From positions 3,906,001 to 3,970,000 of the forward strand of contig NZ_JAGYHC010000001.1 in NCBI RefSeq assembly GCF_019837165.1: a DNA stretch of 64,000 nt, in the 5' to 3' direction. This DNA is from Virgibacillus sp. NKC19-3 (GTDB taxonomy: Bacteria; Bacillota; Bacilli; Bacillales; Amphibacillaceae). A model generated the notes under the pieces. The model saw nothing but the letters and a program-made list of their open reading frames with translations. It had not been told where the DNA came from and searched no databases. Shown here piece after piece: positions 35,720 to 45,222 of this stretch (positions are counted from its first letter, which is position 1; the number at the start of each line of letters is the position of its first letter). The position numbers and the translations under genes are program-made.

Positions 35720-37267
35720 TTATACTTCATTTACCCTCATGTTAACCCTTGATACTTTCAGCAACATACGTATAATTATGGCAATTTCTATTATAATGGC
35801 TAATAATAGTACAACTATATGATCTAAAAACGCGACAAAAATAATGAATGGAATTATAACCATGCTTATAATTGCAGTAATGACAGTAGCTTTACTCTGT
35901 TTGACTACTTCCATATCATTACGCCATGTATAGGTTGGAAAGTATAAATTTATGAAAAAACCAACAGTACTAATGAGGAGTAATGTGGAACATAATAATG
36001 GAACAATTGCTAGTAAGTACAATATACGTACATCAAATACCAGATTATATACGATTGCAGTTAAAACGATTCCTGGTAAAAATAAAAGTATATTAATTGA
36101 AATTTTCGCTAATGCCATCTTTATGGTAGAAATAGGAGCCACTAGCATGATCCAAATACTTCTACCTTCGAATGAAAGACTACAAGAAGTGGTTGTTGTA
36201 AGAATGACAAATGCGAAAATAATGAATGTAAATATATCTTGGGCTGTAATGGCAAATCCGTTTATATCATACGAAAACGAATGAATATTTGGGGTTAATC
36301 CACTTAACATACAGAGATTTAATACGATGATTGCTACGGGAGTCAAAATCGTATTACTTACATAAGTGAGTGAAGAAACATACAGTTTCATTTCCTTTGA
36401 CAATAATGCGATGAAGGGTGAATTTACCTTCCATGTGGTGTTTATATTCCTTCGCTTTGGCTGTTTCTCTTTTAGTTCATAAAGAAAACGATGAAAGGCA
36501 GTTAATAAAAATATCACAATAAAAGTGGTCCCAACCGCAATACCAATTAACAAAATGACATTCACAAGAAAATGAAAGCTGCTGATTTCATCAAGCGAAA
36601 ACCGCAAAATAGATGCATGTATCAAGGCTTCTTTATAGTCAATAGACTGTGTATTGCGTATAAAATAAATAAATGGGGTCACAAAAAGCACCAAAGTAAT
36701 CATTGCTTCCGTTACATTGTTACGCCATTGAAGAAGGGTTAGAATATATCGTACGAACAATGAGATTAAGAAAGTCACATTGATGGAGATGAACGGAATG
36801 ATAAAGCTTAACAATAAAACAAGAAGCAGTACAAAGAAAAAATGATGGATATACGTAATCGTTAGTATATATCCAAAAATCAAAACGATAGCAGTCAGGA
36901 AAATATGAATCATATATCTACTAAATAAGGGAAGCAGTTTGGCTTGCCAGTTTTTCATCGGCAGACTAAAAATGAAATCATGGTCCTTAGCTTCTATCAG
37001 GTCATCCGGCCCGCTCAGTATATTCCATATTCCAAAGACCCAAAACAAGATGGACGATAATAATACAAAAAAAGCTTGCATGTTATTATCCATCGTTACA
37101 TCTATGGAAATAAATAGTATGTATCCTAAAAACATGAAAAATGCGGCAATGTAGCCTGAAATGGTGTAAATCGCATATTTTCGTACTTCTTTATTGGCAT
37201 TCGTTAAATTAGAAATCTTCATTTGATTTTTCAACCGAAATAAAAACAATAACTTCAGGTTATTCAT
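35720..37267 (-). CDS. ABC transporter permease, large
   Basis: The 515-residue protein has about 12 membrane segments. It begins with a cytoplasmic MNNLKLLFLFRLKNQMKISNLTNANKE and has a central soluble part (KEKQPKRRNINTTWKVNSPF near 265-284). The ATPase gene overlaps its start by eight bases. It probably exports a lipid-like, peptide or antimicrobial substrate; the family is ABC-2-like but the substrate is unknown. Confidence 0.8.
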   Translation of the reverse strand: MNNLKLLFLFRLKNQMKISNLTNANKEVRKYAIYTISGYIAAFFMFLGYILFISIDVTMDNNMQAFFVLLSSILFWVFGIWNILSGPDDLIEAKDHDFIFSLPMKNWQAKLLPLFSRYMIHIFLTAIVLIFGYILTITYIHHFFFVLLLVLLLSFIIPFISINVTFLISLFVRYILTLLQWRNNVTEAMITLVLFVTPFIYFIRNTQSIDYKEALIHASILRFSLDEISSFHFLVNVILLIGIAVGTTFIVIFLLTAFHRFLYELKEKQPKRRNINTTWKVNSPFIALLSKEMKLYVSSLTYVSNTILTPVAIIVLNLCMLSGLTPNIHSFSYDINGFAITAQDIFTFIIFAFVILTTTTSCSLSFEGRSIWIMLVAPISTIKMALAKISINILLFLPGIVLTAIVYNLVFDVRILYLLAIVPLLCSTLLLISTVGFFINLYFPTYTWRNDMEVVKQSKATVITAIISMVIIPFIIFVAFLDHIVVLLLAIIIEIAIIIRMLLKVSRVNMRVNEV

Positions 37268-37973
37268 CCGACATCACGTCCCGAAATATATCATTTAATG
37301 ATGCCTCTTGGAGAACGTTTTCCATCGTATCATTGACAACCACTTCTCCCTTATTTAGGATTACTAGCTTATTACAAATTTTTTCGGCTACTTCAAGTAC
37401 ATGTGTAGAATATAAAATGATGACACCTTCGTTTGCCCTACGTTTCATTTCGCTGGTCAAAAAATGGGTTGCATTTGGATCTAAACCAACAAATGGTTCG
37501 TCTAAAATAATGAGTTTCGGGTTATGCATGAACAGCGAAATTAGGACTAGCCTTTGCTTCATTCCGTGTGAGTAACTGGAAATCAGTTCATGGATAGCAT
37601 TTTCCAATTCTAATTTTTTTAGCAAGTACGTTACATTTTGATCTAATGCCACTTTCTCCATTTTATAGAGGGAAGCTACCAATTCAATATAGGCCTTCCC
37701 TGTCATATTATCATATAACATAGGTGTGTCAGGAGCGTAGCCGATCAAAGATTTAAAATGTTCCGGGGTGTCTTTGACATCCGTATTACATAACGTCACT
37801 TCCCCTTCGTCAAATGCGTGAATGCCAACAATTGATTTAATCGTCGTGGTTTTACCTGCACCGTTTGCTCCAATAAATGCACAGATATCACCTTGGTTTA
37901 ATTCCAAAGACACGTTTTTAACCCCTTTATTGGAGCCTTTATATGTTTTACTTATATTTTTGACTGATAACAT
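37260..37973 (-). CDS. ABC transporter ATP-binding protein
   Basis: The 237-residue ATPase has Walker A GANGAGKTT near 35-43, signature-region SYSHGMKQRL near 133-142 (SHG in place of SGG), Walker B LIILDEPFVGLDP near 153-165 and the H-loop YSTH. It partners the large permease downstream. It lies 12 bases after the permease upstream on the same operon. Confidence 0.92.
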   Translation of the reverse strand: MLSVKNISKTYKGSNKGVKNVSLELNQGDICAFIGANGAGKTTTIKSIVGIHAFDEGEVTLCNTDVKDTPEHFKSLIGYAPDTPMLYDNMTGKAYIELVASLYKMEKVALDQNVTYLLKKLELENAIHELISSYSHGMKQRLVLISLFMHNPKLIILDEPFVGLDPNATHFLTSEMKRRANEGVIILYSTHVLEVAEKICNKLVILNKGEVVVNDTMENVLQEASLNDIFRDVMSDE

Positions 37974-37985
37974 TTTCTATTCCTC

Positions 37986-38753
37986 CTAGACTCGTTTGAT
38001 GAAGACATTAGCCACATAGATATTAATCACCATGTAAACAATTGGCGCAATGGTCAACAACAGATTTGGACTATGCTTTTGAAGAAGTTGACTTTCTGCT
38101 AATGTAAGTGCCCCACTTGGCAAAAATAAGGAAAGGCTGTCATTGATATTTCCCAATAACATCAACACAACAGATAATAATATCGTGACGACACCAACAA
38201 ACATCGAACTTTTGATGATCGTACTAAATAATACCGCTATACTTATGACGAAAAGAATCCATAAACTGTAAAATAGAAGAAACCATAAAAAATCAGTGAT
38301 CGAATAATACCCAAAAAGATAAATCGTGTAAAAATAGGAAATCAATGACCCAATCGAGATACATACCATACTGATAAACCAGTTTCCCAAAAGTTTGGAG
38401 CTAATATATTCTAAACTGGATACGGGCCTTGTGAAGATAAAACCTTGCACGCCACTGTTCTTTTCACTGGTGATCATCCCCATGAAACTAATGATGAGTA
38501 CGATTAATCCGATTTGATTAAATTGTCCGGAAAAAGTAGCAAGTAAGACCTCATTGGCTTGTGGTTCAGGGGCATTAGGGTCAATCATAATCCCCTTCAT
38601 ACCTCCAAAATTTTGGAGAATGACTTCCATGTATTTATCAATTAGTGGCTGTGTTACGCCAAGAATGGTAAAAAATAATGCTAACCAGAGAAATTTAATA
38701 TTCCTAACAGCCTCTAACAACTCAACTTTGAACAGAATAGATATATTTCTCAT
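37986..38753 (-). CDS. ABC-2 type transporter permease (YxlG-like)
   Basis: The 255-residue protein has six membrane segments. A block typical of NosY/YxlG permeases reads MGMITSEKNSGVQGFIFTRPVSSLEYISSKLLG near 90-122. It overlaps the ATPase gene upstream by four bases. With that ATPase and the small PLDc_N protein it resembles the yxlE-yxlF-yxlG group of Bacillus, known there as negative regulators of SigmaY, but no SigmaY gene is here. Confidence 0.85.
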   Translation of the reverse strand: MRNISILFKVELLEAVRNIKFLWLALFFTILGVTQPLIDKYMEVILQNFGGMKGIMIDPNAPEPQANEVLLATFSGQFNQIGLIVLIISFMGMITSEKNSGVQGFIFTRPVSSLEYISSKLLGNWFISMVCISIGSLISYFYTIYLFGYYSITDFLWFLLFYSLWILFVISIAVLFSTIIKSSMFVGVVTILLSVVLMLLGNINDSLSLFLPSGALTLAESQLLQKHSPNLLLTIAPIVYMVINIYVANVFIKRV

Positions 38754-39637
38754 ACTTCCGACACCAATTCTAAAAATATGTTTTCTACATCTTTCTTCTC
38801 GTATGCCAGACCATTTATGTTAATGTTATGTTTATCCAATTGTTCTATCAGACGAGAAAAAATGATTGGTTCATTACTAGTAACTAAAAATTGTCCCGTT
38901 TTTATTTCTTGCAACTCGTAGGGGGCATCTAAATTCATGGTTGATGCTTTTTTGTTTACATGAACTTGGACATAGACTTTTTTACGATTGACCGTTTCAT
39001 CTTGATTCGTTATATTTCCAATGATTTCTCCACTTTTTATAATAATGTATCGATCACAAAACTCACTTGCATCATCCAGAATATGGGTAGATATTAAAAT
39101 CGTTGTGTGTGCCTTAAGCCTTTTTATGACGTTCTTGATTTCATTTCTGCCAATTGGATCAAGTGCAGAAACCGGCTCATCTAAGATTAAAAGCTTTGGA
39201 CGATGTAAAATAGCTTGTGCAATGCCTAATCGCTGCTTCATTCCCCCAGATAATTCTTCCACTTTATCATTGTTTTTGTCTTTCAACCCTACTTCCGTAA
39301 GGACATCGTTAACTCGCTGATCAAGATAATCTTTACGTAAACCGGATAAGCTGCCGAAAAATCGTAACGATTCTTCACAAGTCATCCACTGTTTAAAATC
39401 GGTGTGCTGGGACAAGTAACCGATATCTTTCTTAACGTTTGAAATATCTTGGCCATGAAAGGTGATATTACCGGTTTTATAGTGGATGATACCCGTCATA
39501 CATTTAATCAACGTCGTTTTACCAGCGCCATTCGGCCCTAATAAGCCGATACACTCCCCTTCTGCAATAGCAAAGGTAATATTCTTTAATATTTGTTTGC
39601 CTCTAAAAGACTTATTTACATGATGAACGGCGATCAT
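38750..39637 (-). CDS. ABC transporter ATP-binding protein (YxlF-like)
   Basis: The 295-residue ATPase has Walker A LLGPNGAGKTTLIK near 33-46, signature LSGGMKQRLGIAQ near 131-143, Walker B LLILDEPVSALDPIG near 151-165 and a C-terminal domain of about 80 residues typical of YxlF and BcrA-type exporters. The start ATG 39637 lies inside the end of the PLDc_N gene. It partners the permease downstream. Confidence 0.92.
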   Translation of the reverse strand: MIAVHHVNKSFRGKQILKNITFAIAEGECIGLLGPNGAGKTTLIKCMTGIIHYKTGNITFHGQDISNVKKDIGYLSQHTDFKQWMTCEESLRFFGSLSGLRKDYLDQRVNDVLTEVGLKDKNNDKVEELSGGMKQRLGIAQAILHRPKLLILDEPVSALDPIGRNEIKNVIKRLKAHTTILISTHILDDASEFCDRYIIIKSGEIIGNITNQDETVNRKKVYVQVHVNKKASTMNLDAPYELQEIKTGQFLVTSNEPIIFSRLIEQLDKHNININGLAYEKKDVENIFLELVSEV

Positions 39638-39866
39638 TTTTGACCATTCTCCTTCCAATTATGAGGTAACTAATAGGCCCAACAGTATTGAGTAATACAA
39701 TGACGATCAACCAAATGATTGGTCGGTTCACCATTCCCCTCCGACGATATAAATCAACTAATGCCACGACTAAAAGCAGCAAGTGCAAAGCCAAAACCGG
39801 AATAATCAATGGCAAAATAGCTCCCCAATCCACTTCCTTTAAGACGCTCATATCTGTATTCATCAT
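39612..39866 (-). CDS. PLDc_N small membrane protein (YxlE-like)
   Basis: The 84-residue protein has two membrane helices with VALVDLYRRRGM between them and the ending LLNTVGPISYLIIGRRMVKNDRRSSC. This is the PLDc_N (phospholipase D nuclease N-terminal) family, found without the catalytic domain. It starts the operon. I chose ATG 39866 after AGGGAG. It overlaps the ATPase by 26 bases. Confidence 0.85.
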   Translation of the reverse strand: MMNTDMSVLKEVDWGAILPLIIPVLALHLLLLVVALVDLYRRRGMVNRPIIWLIVIVLLNTVGPISYLIIGRRMVKNDRRSSCK

Positions 39867-39879
39867 GTCACTCCCTTTG

Positions 39880-39901
39880 TTATCATTATTGATAATGATA
39901 A
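39880..39901. promoter_or_regulatory. 22-bp palindrome between the ABC operon and its divergent regulator
   Basis: Arms TTATCATTAT and ATAATGATAA flank TG with no mismatch. It lies 14 bases upstream of the PLDc_N start and about 59 bases before the HTH gene. It is a likely operator, either for the divergent HTH protein or for a Fur-family protein, since GATAATGATAAT resembles Fur half-sites. Confidence 0.65.
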
Positions 39902-39959
39902 TTATATTATACTTTTCATTAAATATCAATTATGATAATAATAAAGTGAGGTGAACTAT

Positions 39960-40469
39960 ATGGAATTTGGATTATTTAAAAATCAAACGCGGTTTAAAAT
40001 TGCATTAGAATTGATCGATAAACAAGAGGGATTATCCATCATGCAATTAAATGAATTGTTAGAGGATATACCACAGGCTACGTTATATAGGCATGTCAAC
40101 GCCATGTTTGAGGATGGGTTATTAAAAATTACCAAGAAAAAGAAAGTACGATCCGGGGAAGAGAAGTTTTATGCGATAAAAACGAAAGCGTATAAAATAG
40201 GCGAGGATGAATGGAATCAGGCAACTTACAATGAAAAGATGAATTTTGTAACATATTATTTTATGTATGTGCTAAATGCCTATCAAAATTATCATGAAAC
40301 AATTGATGAAAAAGACCAATCCACATTCTCCATCTCCAAGTTACATTTAGGAGAGACTCAATTTGAGGAATTTCAAGCCGACCTTAATCAGTTGATCAAT
40401 AAATATTATCATGAAGCACAAGATGAGCATGGTAAAGAAAGGACCATTTCATTAGTGATCGTCCCCTAA
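39960..40469 (+). CDS. helix-turn-helix regulator, ArsR/PadR-like
   Basis: The 169-residue protein has a winged helix at 5-75 (NQTRFKIALELIDKQEGLSIMQLNELLEDIPQATLYRHVNAMFEDGLLKI, then a KKKKVRSGEEKFYAI wing) and a helical C-terminal part. It is transcribed away from the ABC operon and probably controls it. I chose ATG 39960 with AGGTGA five bases ahead; a GTG three codons upstream overlaps that site. The inducer is unknown. Confidence 0.85.
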   Translation: MEFGLFKNQTRFKIALELIDKQEGLSIMQLNELLEDIPQATLYRHVNAMFEDGLLKITKKKKVRSGEEKFYAIKTKAYKIGEDEWNQATYNEKMNFVTYYFMYVLNAYQNYHETIDEKDQSTFSISKLHLGETQFEEFQADLNQLINKYYHEAQDEHGKERTISLVIVP

Positions 40470-40544
40470 TCTATTTTGTTTCATCGCAATTATCTGTAAC
40501 CTGCTGTACTATAAAATATTCTGATCGCTAAGAAGTTTGGCCGC

Positions 40545-40660
40545 AGGCAGCGAAAGAGCTCGCACCACCACGCCGTCCGGGCAATGATACACCAATGGAA
40601 GGTAGCTTCTTCGAAATATGCGTAAGATGAAATGCGTATGGTCAACCGCTTGAATAGGCT
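40545..40660 (+). pseudogene. remnant of an IS3-type transposase
   Basis: Within the gap 40470-41007, the frame at about 40560 reads PPRRPGNDTPMEGSFFEI, which resembles the conserved IS3 OrfB block RGNxxDNAPMESFF; the frame is stopped soon after by TGA. The rest of this gap shows a weak hairpin near 40670-40740 and a promoter-like region, and nothing else supportable. Confidence 0.5.
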
Positions 40661-41007
40661 AGACCATTATAAATAACCCTTTCAGCAATCTGATTTCCTT
40701 CACAGGTGGATATCACTATATGCGACAGAAGGGGTTATTTTTCCTCTGCAAAAAGAGGGAACTTTGTCATAGCCCAAGGATAAAGATGCTTTCACGATAT
40801 CATTTCACCTTGTGTCCCACCTCTTCTAAAGTGCTCTCCTTACTACTTTTTCAAAACCTCTTTCCCGCGCTATACCAGCGATAGCGCTGTCATTCATCTG
40901 AAAATTATTTCTTTATTTTTTTCAAACAAAGACCTAGACATGCAGCCGTCTCTTCCTCTATGATAGTGCTATTGTTTTTTTAGTCAGACAGAAAGGAAGT
41001 GTTCGGA

Positions 41008-42201
41008 ATGGCTATGAAATTCTCTAGAAACATGATTTTATCCATATTTATGATTGGTACCTTTGCGATTGGTATGACAGAATATGCAGTAACCGGATTA
41101 TTGACGCAATTTGCCGCTGATCTGGATGTGGCGGTTTCTACAACTGGATTACTGCTCAGTGTTTATGCTATCAGCGTTGCTGTCTGTGGACCGTTGCTAC
41201 GAATGCTGACGGTTAAATTTTCACCAAAGCCGCTGTTAATCGCATTGATGTCCATTTTTATAATAAGTAATATCATTGCTGCAACGGCTCCTACTTTTGA
41301 AATACTCCTTTTATCACGGCTACTTTCTGCCTCCATGCATGCACCTTTTTTTGGTCTGAGCATGAGTATGGCTGTCGACATTTCTCCCGCCCATAAACGT
41401 ACAAGCGCCATTGCTGCAGTACAGGGAGGACTTACCATTGCCGTGATGCTTGGTGTTCCGTTTGGCTCCTATATTGGCGGATTGCTTGATTGGAGACTCG
41501 TATTCTGGTTTATTGCCTTGATGGGAGCAGTTAATTTAATCGGCCTTCTGGTCGTTACACCTGATATGAAACAAAATGAAGTCCCTAAATTAACGAACGA
41601 ATTAGCCGTATTGAAAAATAAAAATGTCTGGATGCTGATTGCAGTAATTGTTTTTGGGTTTTCTGGTGTATTCACTGCCTATACGTTTACCGAGCCAATG
41701 CTAAGGGAGCTTGCCGGATTTGATGTAACTAGATTAACCATCGGATTATTTCTATTTGGTCTTGGCGCAGTTATAGGAAATTTTGTCTCTGGGAGAATCC
41801 AGCCGGAAGTATTAACAGAGCGCTTGATTATGTCCCTGGCCATTTTAGGGATCGTGCTGATCAGTTTCACTTTCCTATTAATGAACCCTTTCCTCACTTA
41901 TATAGCTTGTTTCCTATTTGGCGCCGGAACATTTGGTACGACACCGATATTAAATGCGAAAATTATCCTTGCAGCTACGGAGGCACCAGCCTTATCCGGA
42001 ACGATTGCTGCATCTGTATTCAACCTGGCAAATTCTATCGGCGCAACGTTAGGCAGCTTCCTGCTTACAAATCATTTTTCATTCAGGGAAATTACCTTTA
42101 TCGCTGGAGGAATGATTTTATTCGGTATGATTCTGATGGTTGTAACGCATAAAGTAGAAGATAAATCATTATTTACAGCTTCTGAAGAGGCTTATGAATA
42201 A
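41008..42201 (+). CDS. MFS transporter, DHA1 family
   Basis: The 397-residue protein has 12 membrane helices and typical DHA1 blocks: GMTEYAVTGLL near 22-32, LLLSRLLSASMHAPFFGLSMSMA near 100-122 and GVPFGSYIGGLLDWRLVFW near 150-168. It resembles the AraJ / PbuE drug, sugar or purine efflux group. I chose ATG 41008 (MAMKFS), eight bases after GGAAG; a GTG three codons upstream touches it. No regulator is adjacent. The substrate is unknown. Confidence 0.88.
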   Translation: MAMKFSRNMILSIFMIGTFAIGMTEYAVTGLLTQFAADLDVAVSTTGLLLSVYAISVAVCGPLLRMLTVKFSPKPLLIALMSIFIISNIIAATAPTFEILLLSRLLSASMHAPFFGLSMSMAVDISPAHKRTSAIAAVQGGLTIAVMLGVPFGSYIGGLLDWRLVFWFIALMGAVNLIGLLVVTPDMKQNEVPKLTNELAVLKNKNVWMLIAVIVFGFSGVFTAYTFTEPMLRELAGFDVTRLTIGLFLFGLGAVIGNFVSGRIQPEVLTERLIMSLAILGIVLISFTFLLMNPFLTYIACFLFGAGTFGTTPILNAKIILAATEAPALSGTIAASVFNLANSIGATLGSFLLTNHFSFREITFIAGGMILFGMILMVVTHKVEDKSLFTASEEAYE

Positions 42202-42211
42202 ATGAACAAAA

Positions 42212-42546
42212 GCGAAAAGCGCCTGGTTAAAAACGTAGAGACCCCCGCGTTGCAACTGAGATTAGATGAACGTGACTTGTCGCCAATGAATGGCGAAAGT
42301 CTACGTGAATCTTATGCTTGGAAAGCGAAAAGGAATCATGCCCCTGCATCAGGGGAGCCGTGCGTTGGCCGGCAAGGCCGTTCTTAGTCGGCCTTCCTTT
42401 GTCAAGTGAACCGATGATGACTTTCGCCACAGGCATAAGTGCGACTATGGCTCTGCCTGCGCCTGTCGGCTTGTCAGTCGCCAAGTCTTCTTTATCGTAG
42501 GGAGCTCTCGTGTTATCTCCTCGTTTTTGGCGCTTGTAGCTGGACG
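42212..42546. mobile_element. MITE-like repeat (AGCGCCTGG..GGCGCT type)
   Basis: The stretch starts GCGAAAAGCGCCTGG and ends GGCGCTTGTAGCTGG, the complementary ends of a repeat family common in Bacillaceae intergenic space. The interior is GC-rich with internal inversions and no convincing gene. It directly follows the MFS gene stop. Confidence 0.6.
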
Positions 42547-42799
42547 TAGCCATTAATCAATAATACGTTATGCCCAAGCAAATAATTTTATAATTTCCTA
42601 GGCATGGACAAAGGGACGGCCACAATGGTTCGTCCTGTTTACTTTTTCAAATATGATTATATTATTTATAACCACTGTGATAAATTCCTGTATAATACGT
42701 ATATAAACAAAGCTACTGGAAAATAAAAAGGAAGACTAAAGGGAGAATGGATGTAGGTTAGATGAAAAAGAAGTTAGCTCCAGATGAAGCGATGACGTA

Positions 42800-42960
42800 A
42801 ATGGAAACAAAAAACGAGGCAAGGAGACCCTAGAAATTGACTTATACGTATTTGTTGGTTTAGATATCGGTGGTTAGGTGACGATTCCAAGTGAAAAGCA
42901 ATATATGTCGACGTAGAGAGAAATTTACTATAAAATCTATTCTCAATTTCATATAAACTT
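42800..42960 (+). pseudogene. possible decayed reading frame
   Basis: A frame reading KETLEIDLYVFVGLDIGG, then after a stop VTIPSEKQYMST, then another stop and REIYYKIYSQF, looks protein-like but is interrupted. No parent family is recognised. The rest of 42547-43041 is AT-rich, with a TATAAT-like hexamer near 42690. Confidence 0.3.
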
Positions 42961-43041
42961 TAAAAAAATATACAAAAATCATATCTTTATTTGCTAATCT
43001 GATTTAAAATGAAATTAACTATTTTTTCAGGAGTGATAGGT

Positions 43042-43788
43042 GTGGAACAATATAAATTCGATGCAGAACATAGTAAAGAGATTGTTAATGCTATTGTTGA
43101 AGGTTATAGAAATTACGTTGAGCACCGTAAAGACCGTCATGAAAAAATGAAAATTAGTTCTGCTTTTGCATGGACAAAAGGAAATTTTATTGAAAGTCAA
43201 ATTGCAGATATTAGTAGTGATCTCCATTTATTATACAAGAAAGCAAAAGCTGGCCTAACATGGGATTATCTACAATTTATACATGATGACACAAAAAAGA
43301 TTTTCCTTATCAAAAATGCAACTTATTTTAATGAAAATAATTTTTCCCAGGCCGTACTACCCAACAAAGACATAAATCAAAGAGTACGCCGAACTTACCT
43401 GCATGAGCTTTCAAAAATTAACCAAAACCTAGATTTTCCTGCTGCTCATTCAAACCAAGAAAGTAGAATTGAATATAGTGAACAATTATCATTTTTTATT
43501 ACCGAGAAACAAGTAAAAGATGAGCTTGACCAATTTAAATCATCATATAATGAGTTCCATATTCTCACCTATGAAATTGACGCCGCATATCAAATTTCAA
43601 AAATCGCGCATTATCTGCCGAATCCAGATGATAATATAGCATATATGGTAGAGGATCTTTCCAAATATATATCTGGAGCAGCGTTAAGCGATGACGAAAG
43701 AGAGATCGTTGCACCGAAACCAGACGATGATTTAATCGATCCTAGAGAATACGATATTGGAATCTTTGAAGATGAAGAAAATAAATAA
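43042..43788 (+). CDS. DUF5986-like protein, partner of an XRE-ImmA gene
   Basis: The 248-residue soluble protein reads YKFDAEHSKEIVNAIVEGYRNYV at the start, KISSAFAWTKGNFIESQI near 36-53, and has an acidic C-terminus (DDDLIDPREYDIGIFEDEENK). I relate it to the DUF5986 family found next to spr1629-type XRE-ImmA genes; this is from memory. The role could be toxin or effector. I chose GTG 43042, eight bases after AGGAG; the ATG at 43009 has no site. The gene and its partner are more AT-rich than their neighbours and follow mobile-element debris, suggesting transfer. Confidence 0.65.
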   Translation: MEQYKFDAEHSKEIVNAIVEGYRNYVEHRKDRHEKMKISSAFAWTKGNFIESQIADISSDLHLLYKKAKAGLTWDYLQFIHDDTKKIFLIKNATYFNENNFSQAVLPNKDINQRVRRTYLHELSKINQNLDFPAAHSNQESRIEYSEQLSFFITEKQVKDELDQFKSSYNEFHILTYEIDAAYQISKIAHYLPNPDDNIAYMVEDLSKYISGAALSDDEREIVAPKPDDDLIDPREYDIGIFEDEENK

Positions 43789-43817
43789 ATACTCTATTTT
43801 AGATAAGGGGGAGCGTT

Positions 43818-45026
43818 ATGTTTATTGGTGAAAATTTAACCAACCTGCGTATCATGCTAGGGTTTTCACGAAAACAGCTCTCTGAGATGTTAGGTGTAAC
43901 AGAACAGGCCGTTTGGCAATACGAAAATAATTATACATCACCCAGAATGGAAATTGTTAATGAACTAAAATCAATTTTCCAAGTAAAATCCAAATATTTT
44001 TATAAAAAGGATGTACTTCATCGATATATAAAAGCAGACAATATACCAGTGATGAACATTGCATACCGTTCAAAAATAATGAACGTTATTTCTAAAACGC
44101 AAGCAGAAGCAAAGCATATGGCATTTTTAGATAGCTTCGTTAACTATTTAACGGCTAAAGTGGCTTATCCTACCCAAAAAGTTATTCAACTAAGAAATGA
44201 AGTAATTAATTATCTAAATACTTCTAATGAAGATAGAGAAACCCAGATAAAAAATATAGCCATATTAGCACGTCAAGAACTACAATTTAGTAATGACACA
44301 AATGATGAGCTTATGTTTTTAGTGGAAAAAAGCGGTGTGTTTATTTTTGAAAAAGCAATTGGTGAAGAGATTGATGCTTATAGTTTGTGGACGAAACAGA
44401 ATCGCCCTTTTATCATTTTAGGAAACTTGAAACAATCTGCAGTTCGGAGAAATTTTGATATTGCACATGAACTCGGTCACCTGTTGCTTCACTATCTAGT
44501 TGAATTTACCAGTTTAGATCGAAAAGAACAAAAGGCAATTGAAAATGAGGCTAATCAGTTCGCAAGCGCATTCCTTCTGCCTGAAGCACCATTTTTAACC
44601 GATATGCAAAATATTGCCCGCGTAACAAATCCAGACGCATATATGGACCTAAAGAAGAAATGGAAAACATCATTGCAAGTTTTAGGATATCGAGCGGCCC
44701 ATTTAGGTATACTGGATGCGAAAAATCATCGCAATTTTTATGCGGCTCTTCACCGAAAAGGTTATTTAAAACGAGAGCCTCTAGATGAATCAATACCCAT
44801 TCAAAAGCCGCAAAAGGTGAAATCGATCATTGATCTAGTTGCTAAAAAGGGAATGGTTGATATCCGCCAGATGATCGAAAATGATTGGATGGCAGAAACC
44901 ACTTTCTTTCATCGATTAACAGGTATTAATAGGAGCTTTTTTAATAATTACCTGATTAGAGAACAGGATTTTGATCTGGTTAATGTAACTGACCTAGCAT
45001 CTGTTATTCGTGAAAAGAATAGTTAG
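43818..45026 (+). CDS. XRE-type regulator fused to ImmA/IrrE metallopeptidase
   Basis: The 402-residue protein has a helix-turn-helix at 3-58 (ENLTNLRIMLGFSRKQLSEMLGVTEQAVWQYENN) and a zinc peptidase domain whose motif AHELGHLLLH sits near 216-225, with ENEANQFASAFLLP near 244-257 giving the third ligand. A C-terminal helical domain (about 310-402) follows. The layout matches the spr1629 family repressor/antitoxin. ImmA-type peptidases cut repressors or relieve repression under stress. It lies 29 bases after the DUF5986-like gene, with AAGGGGGAG ahead of the ATG. Confidence 0.88.
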   Translation: MFIGENLTNLRIMLGFSRKQLSEMLGVTEQAVWQYENNYTSPRMEIVNELKSIFQVKSKYFYKKDVLHRYIKADNIPVMNIAYRSKIMNVISKTQAEAKHMAFLDSFVNYLTAKVAYPTQKVIQLRNEVINYLNTSNEDRETQIKNIAILARQELQFSNDTNDELMFLVEKSGVFIFEKAIGEEIDAYSLWTKQNRPFIILGNLKQSAVRRNFDIAHELGHLLLHYLVEFTSLDRKEQKAIENEANQFASAFLLPEAPFLTDMQNIARVTNPDAYMDLKKKWKTSLQVLGYRAAHLGILDAKNHRNFYAALHRKGYLKREPLDESIPIQKPQKVKSIIDLVAKKGMVDIRQMIENDWMAETTFFHRLTGINRSFFNNYLIREQDFDLVNVTDLASVIREKNS

Positions 45027-45043
45027 AATATGGCTTTTTATGC

Positions 45044-45222
45044 GTGTTCAAAAAGGATAAAAGAGACCGAGAAGTTCAATGTGGCGTAGTTTCGAGCAGA
45101 CGATCTTGCGCGGGAAGGTGGTTTCTCTTTCCAAGAAACGGAATGTATGCATTCAGTGAGTAGCGGAGAAACAAGCCAACGGCGAAATTCAATGTGTCAT
45201 TTTTACCGGGATTTTTGAACAC
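45044..45222. mobile_element. MITE-like element, 179 bp
   Basis: Ends are GTGTTCAAAAA at the left and TTTTTGAACAC at the right, exact inverted complements of 11 bases. The interior includes GACCGAGAAGTTCAATGTGG, a repeat type I know from related genomes, and no gene. It follows the XRE-ImmA gene by 18 bases. Beyond it, 45242-45284 has a GGTGTC..GACACC hairpin; the rest up to 45520 is AT-rich leader. Confidence 0.7.

Noticed and set aside
42202-42553. Short frames on both strands after the MFS gene
   Set aside because: They fall inside a MITE-like repeat and have biased, unconserved composition.
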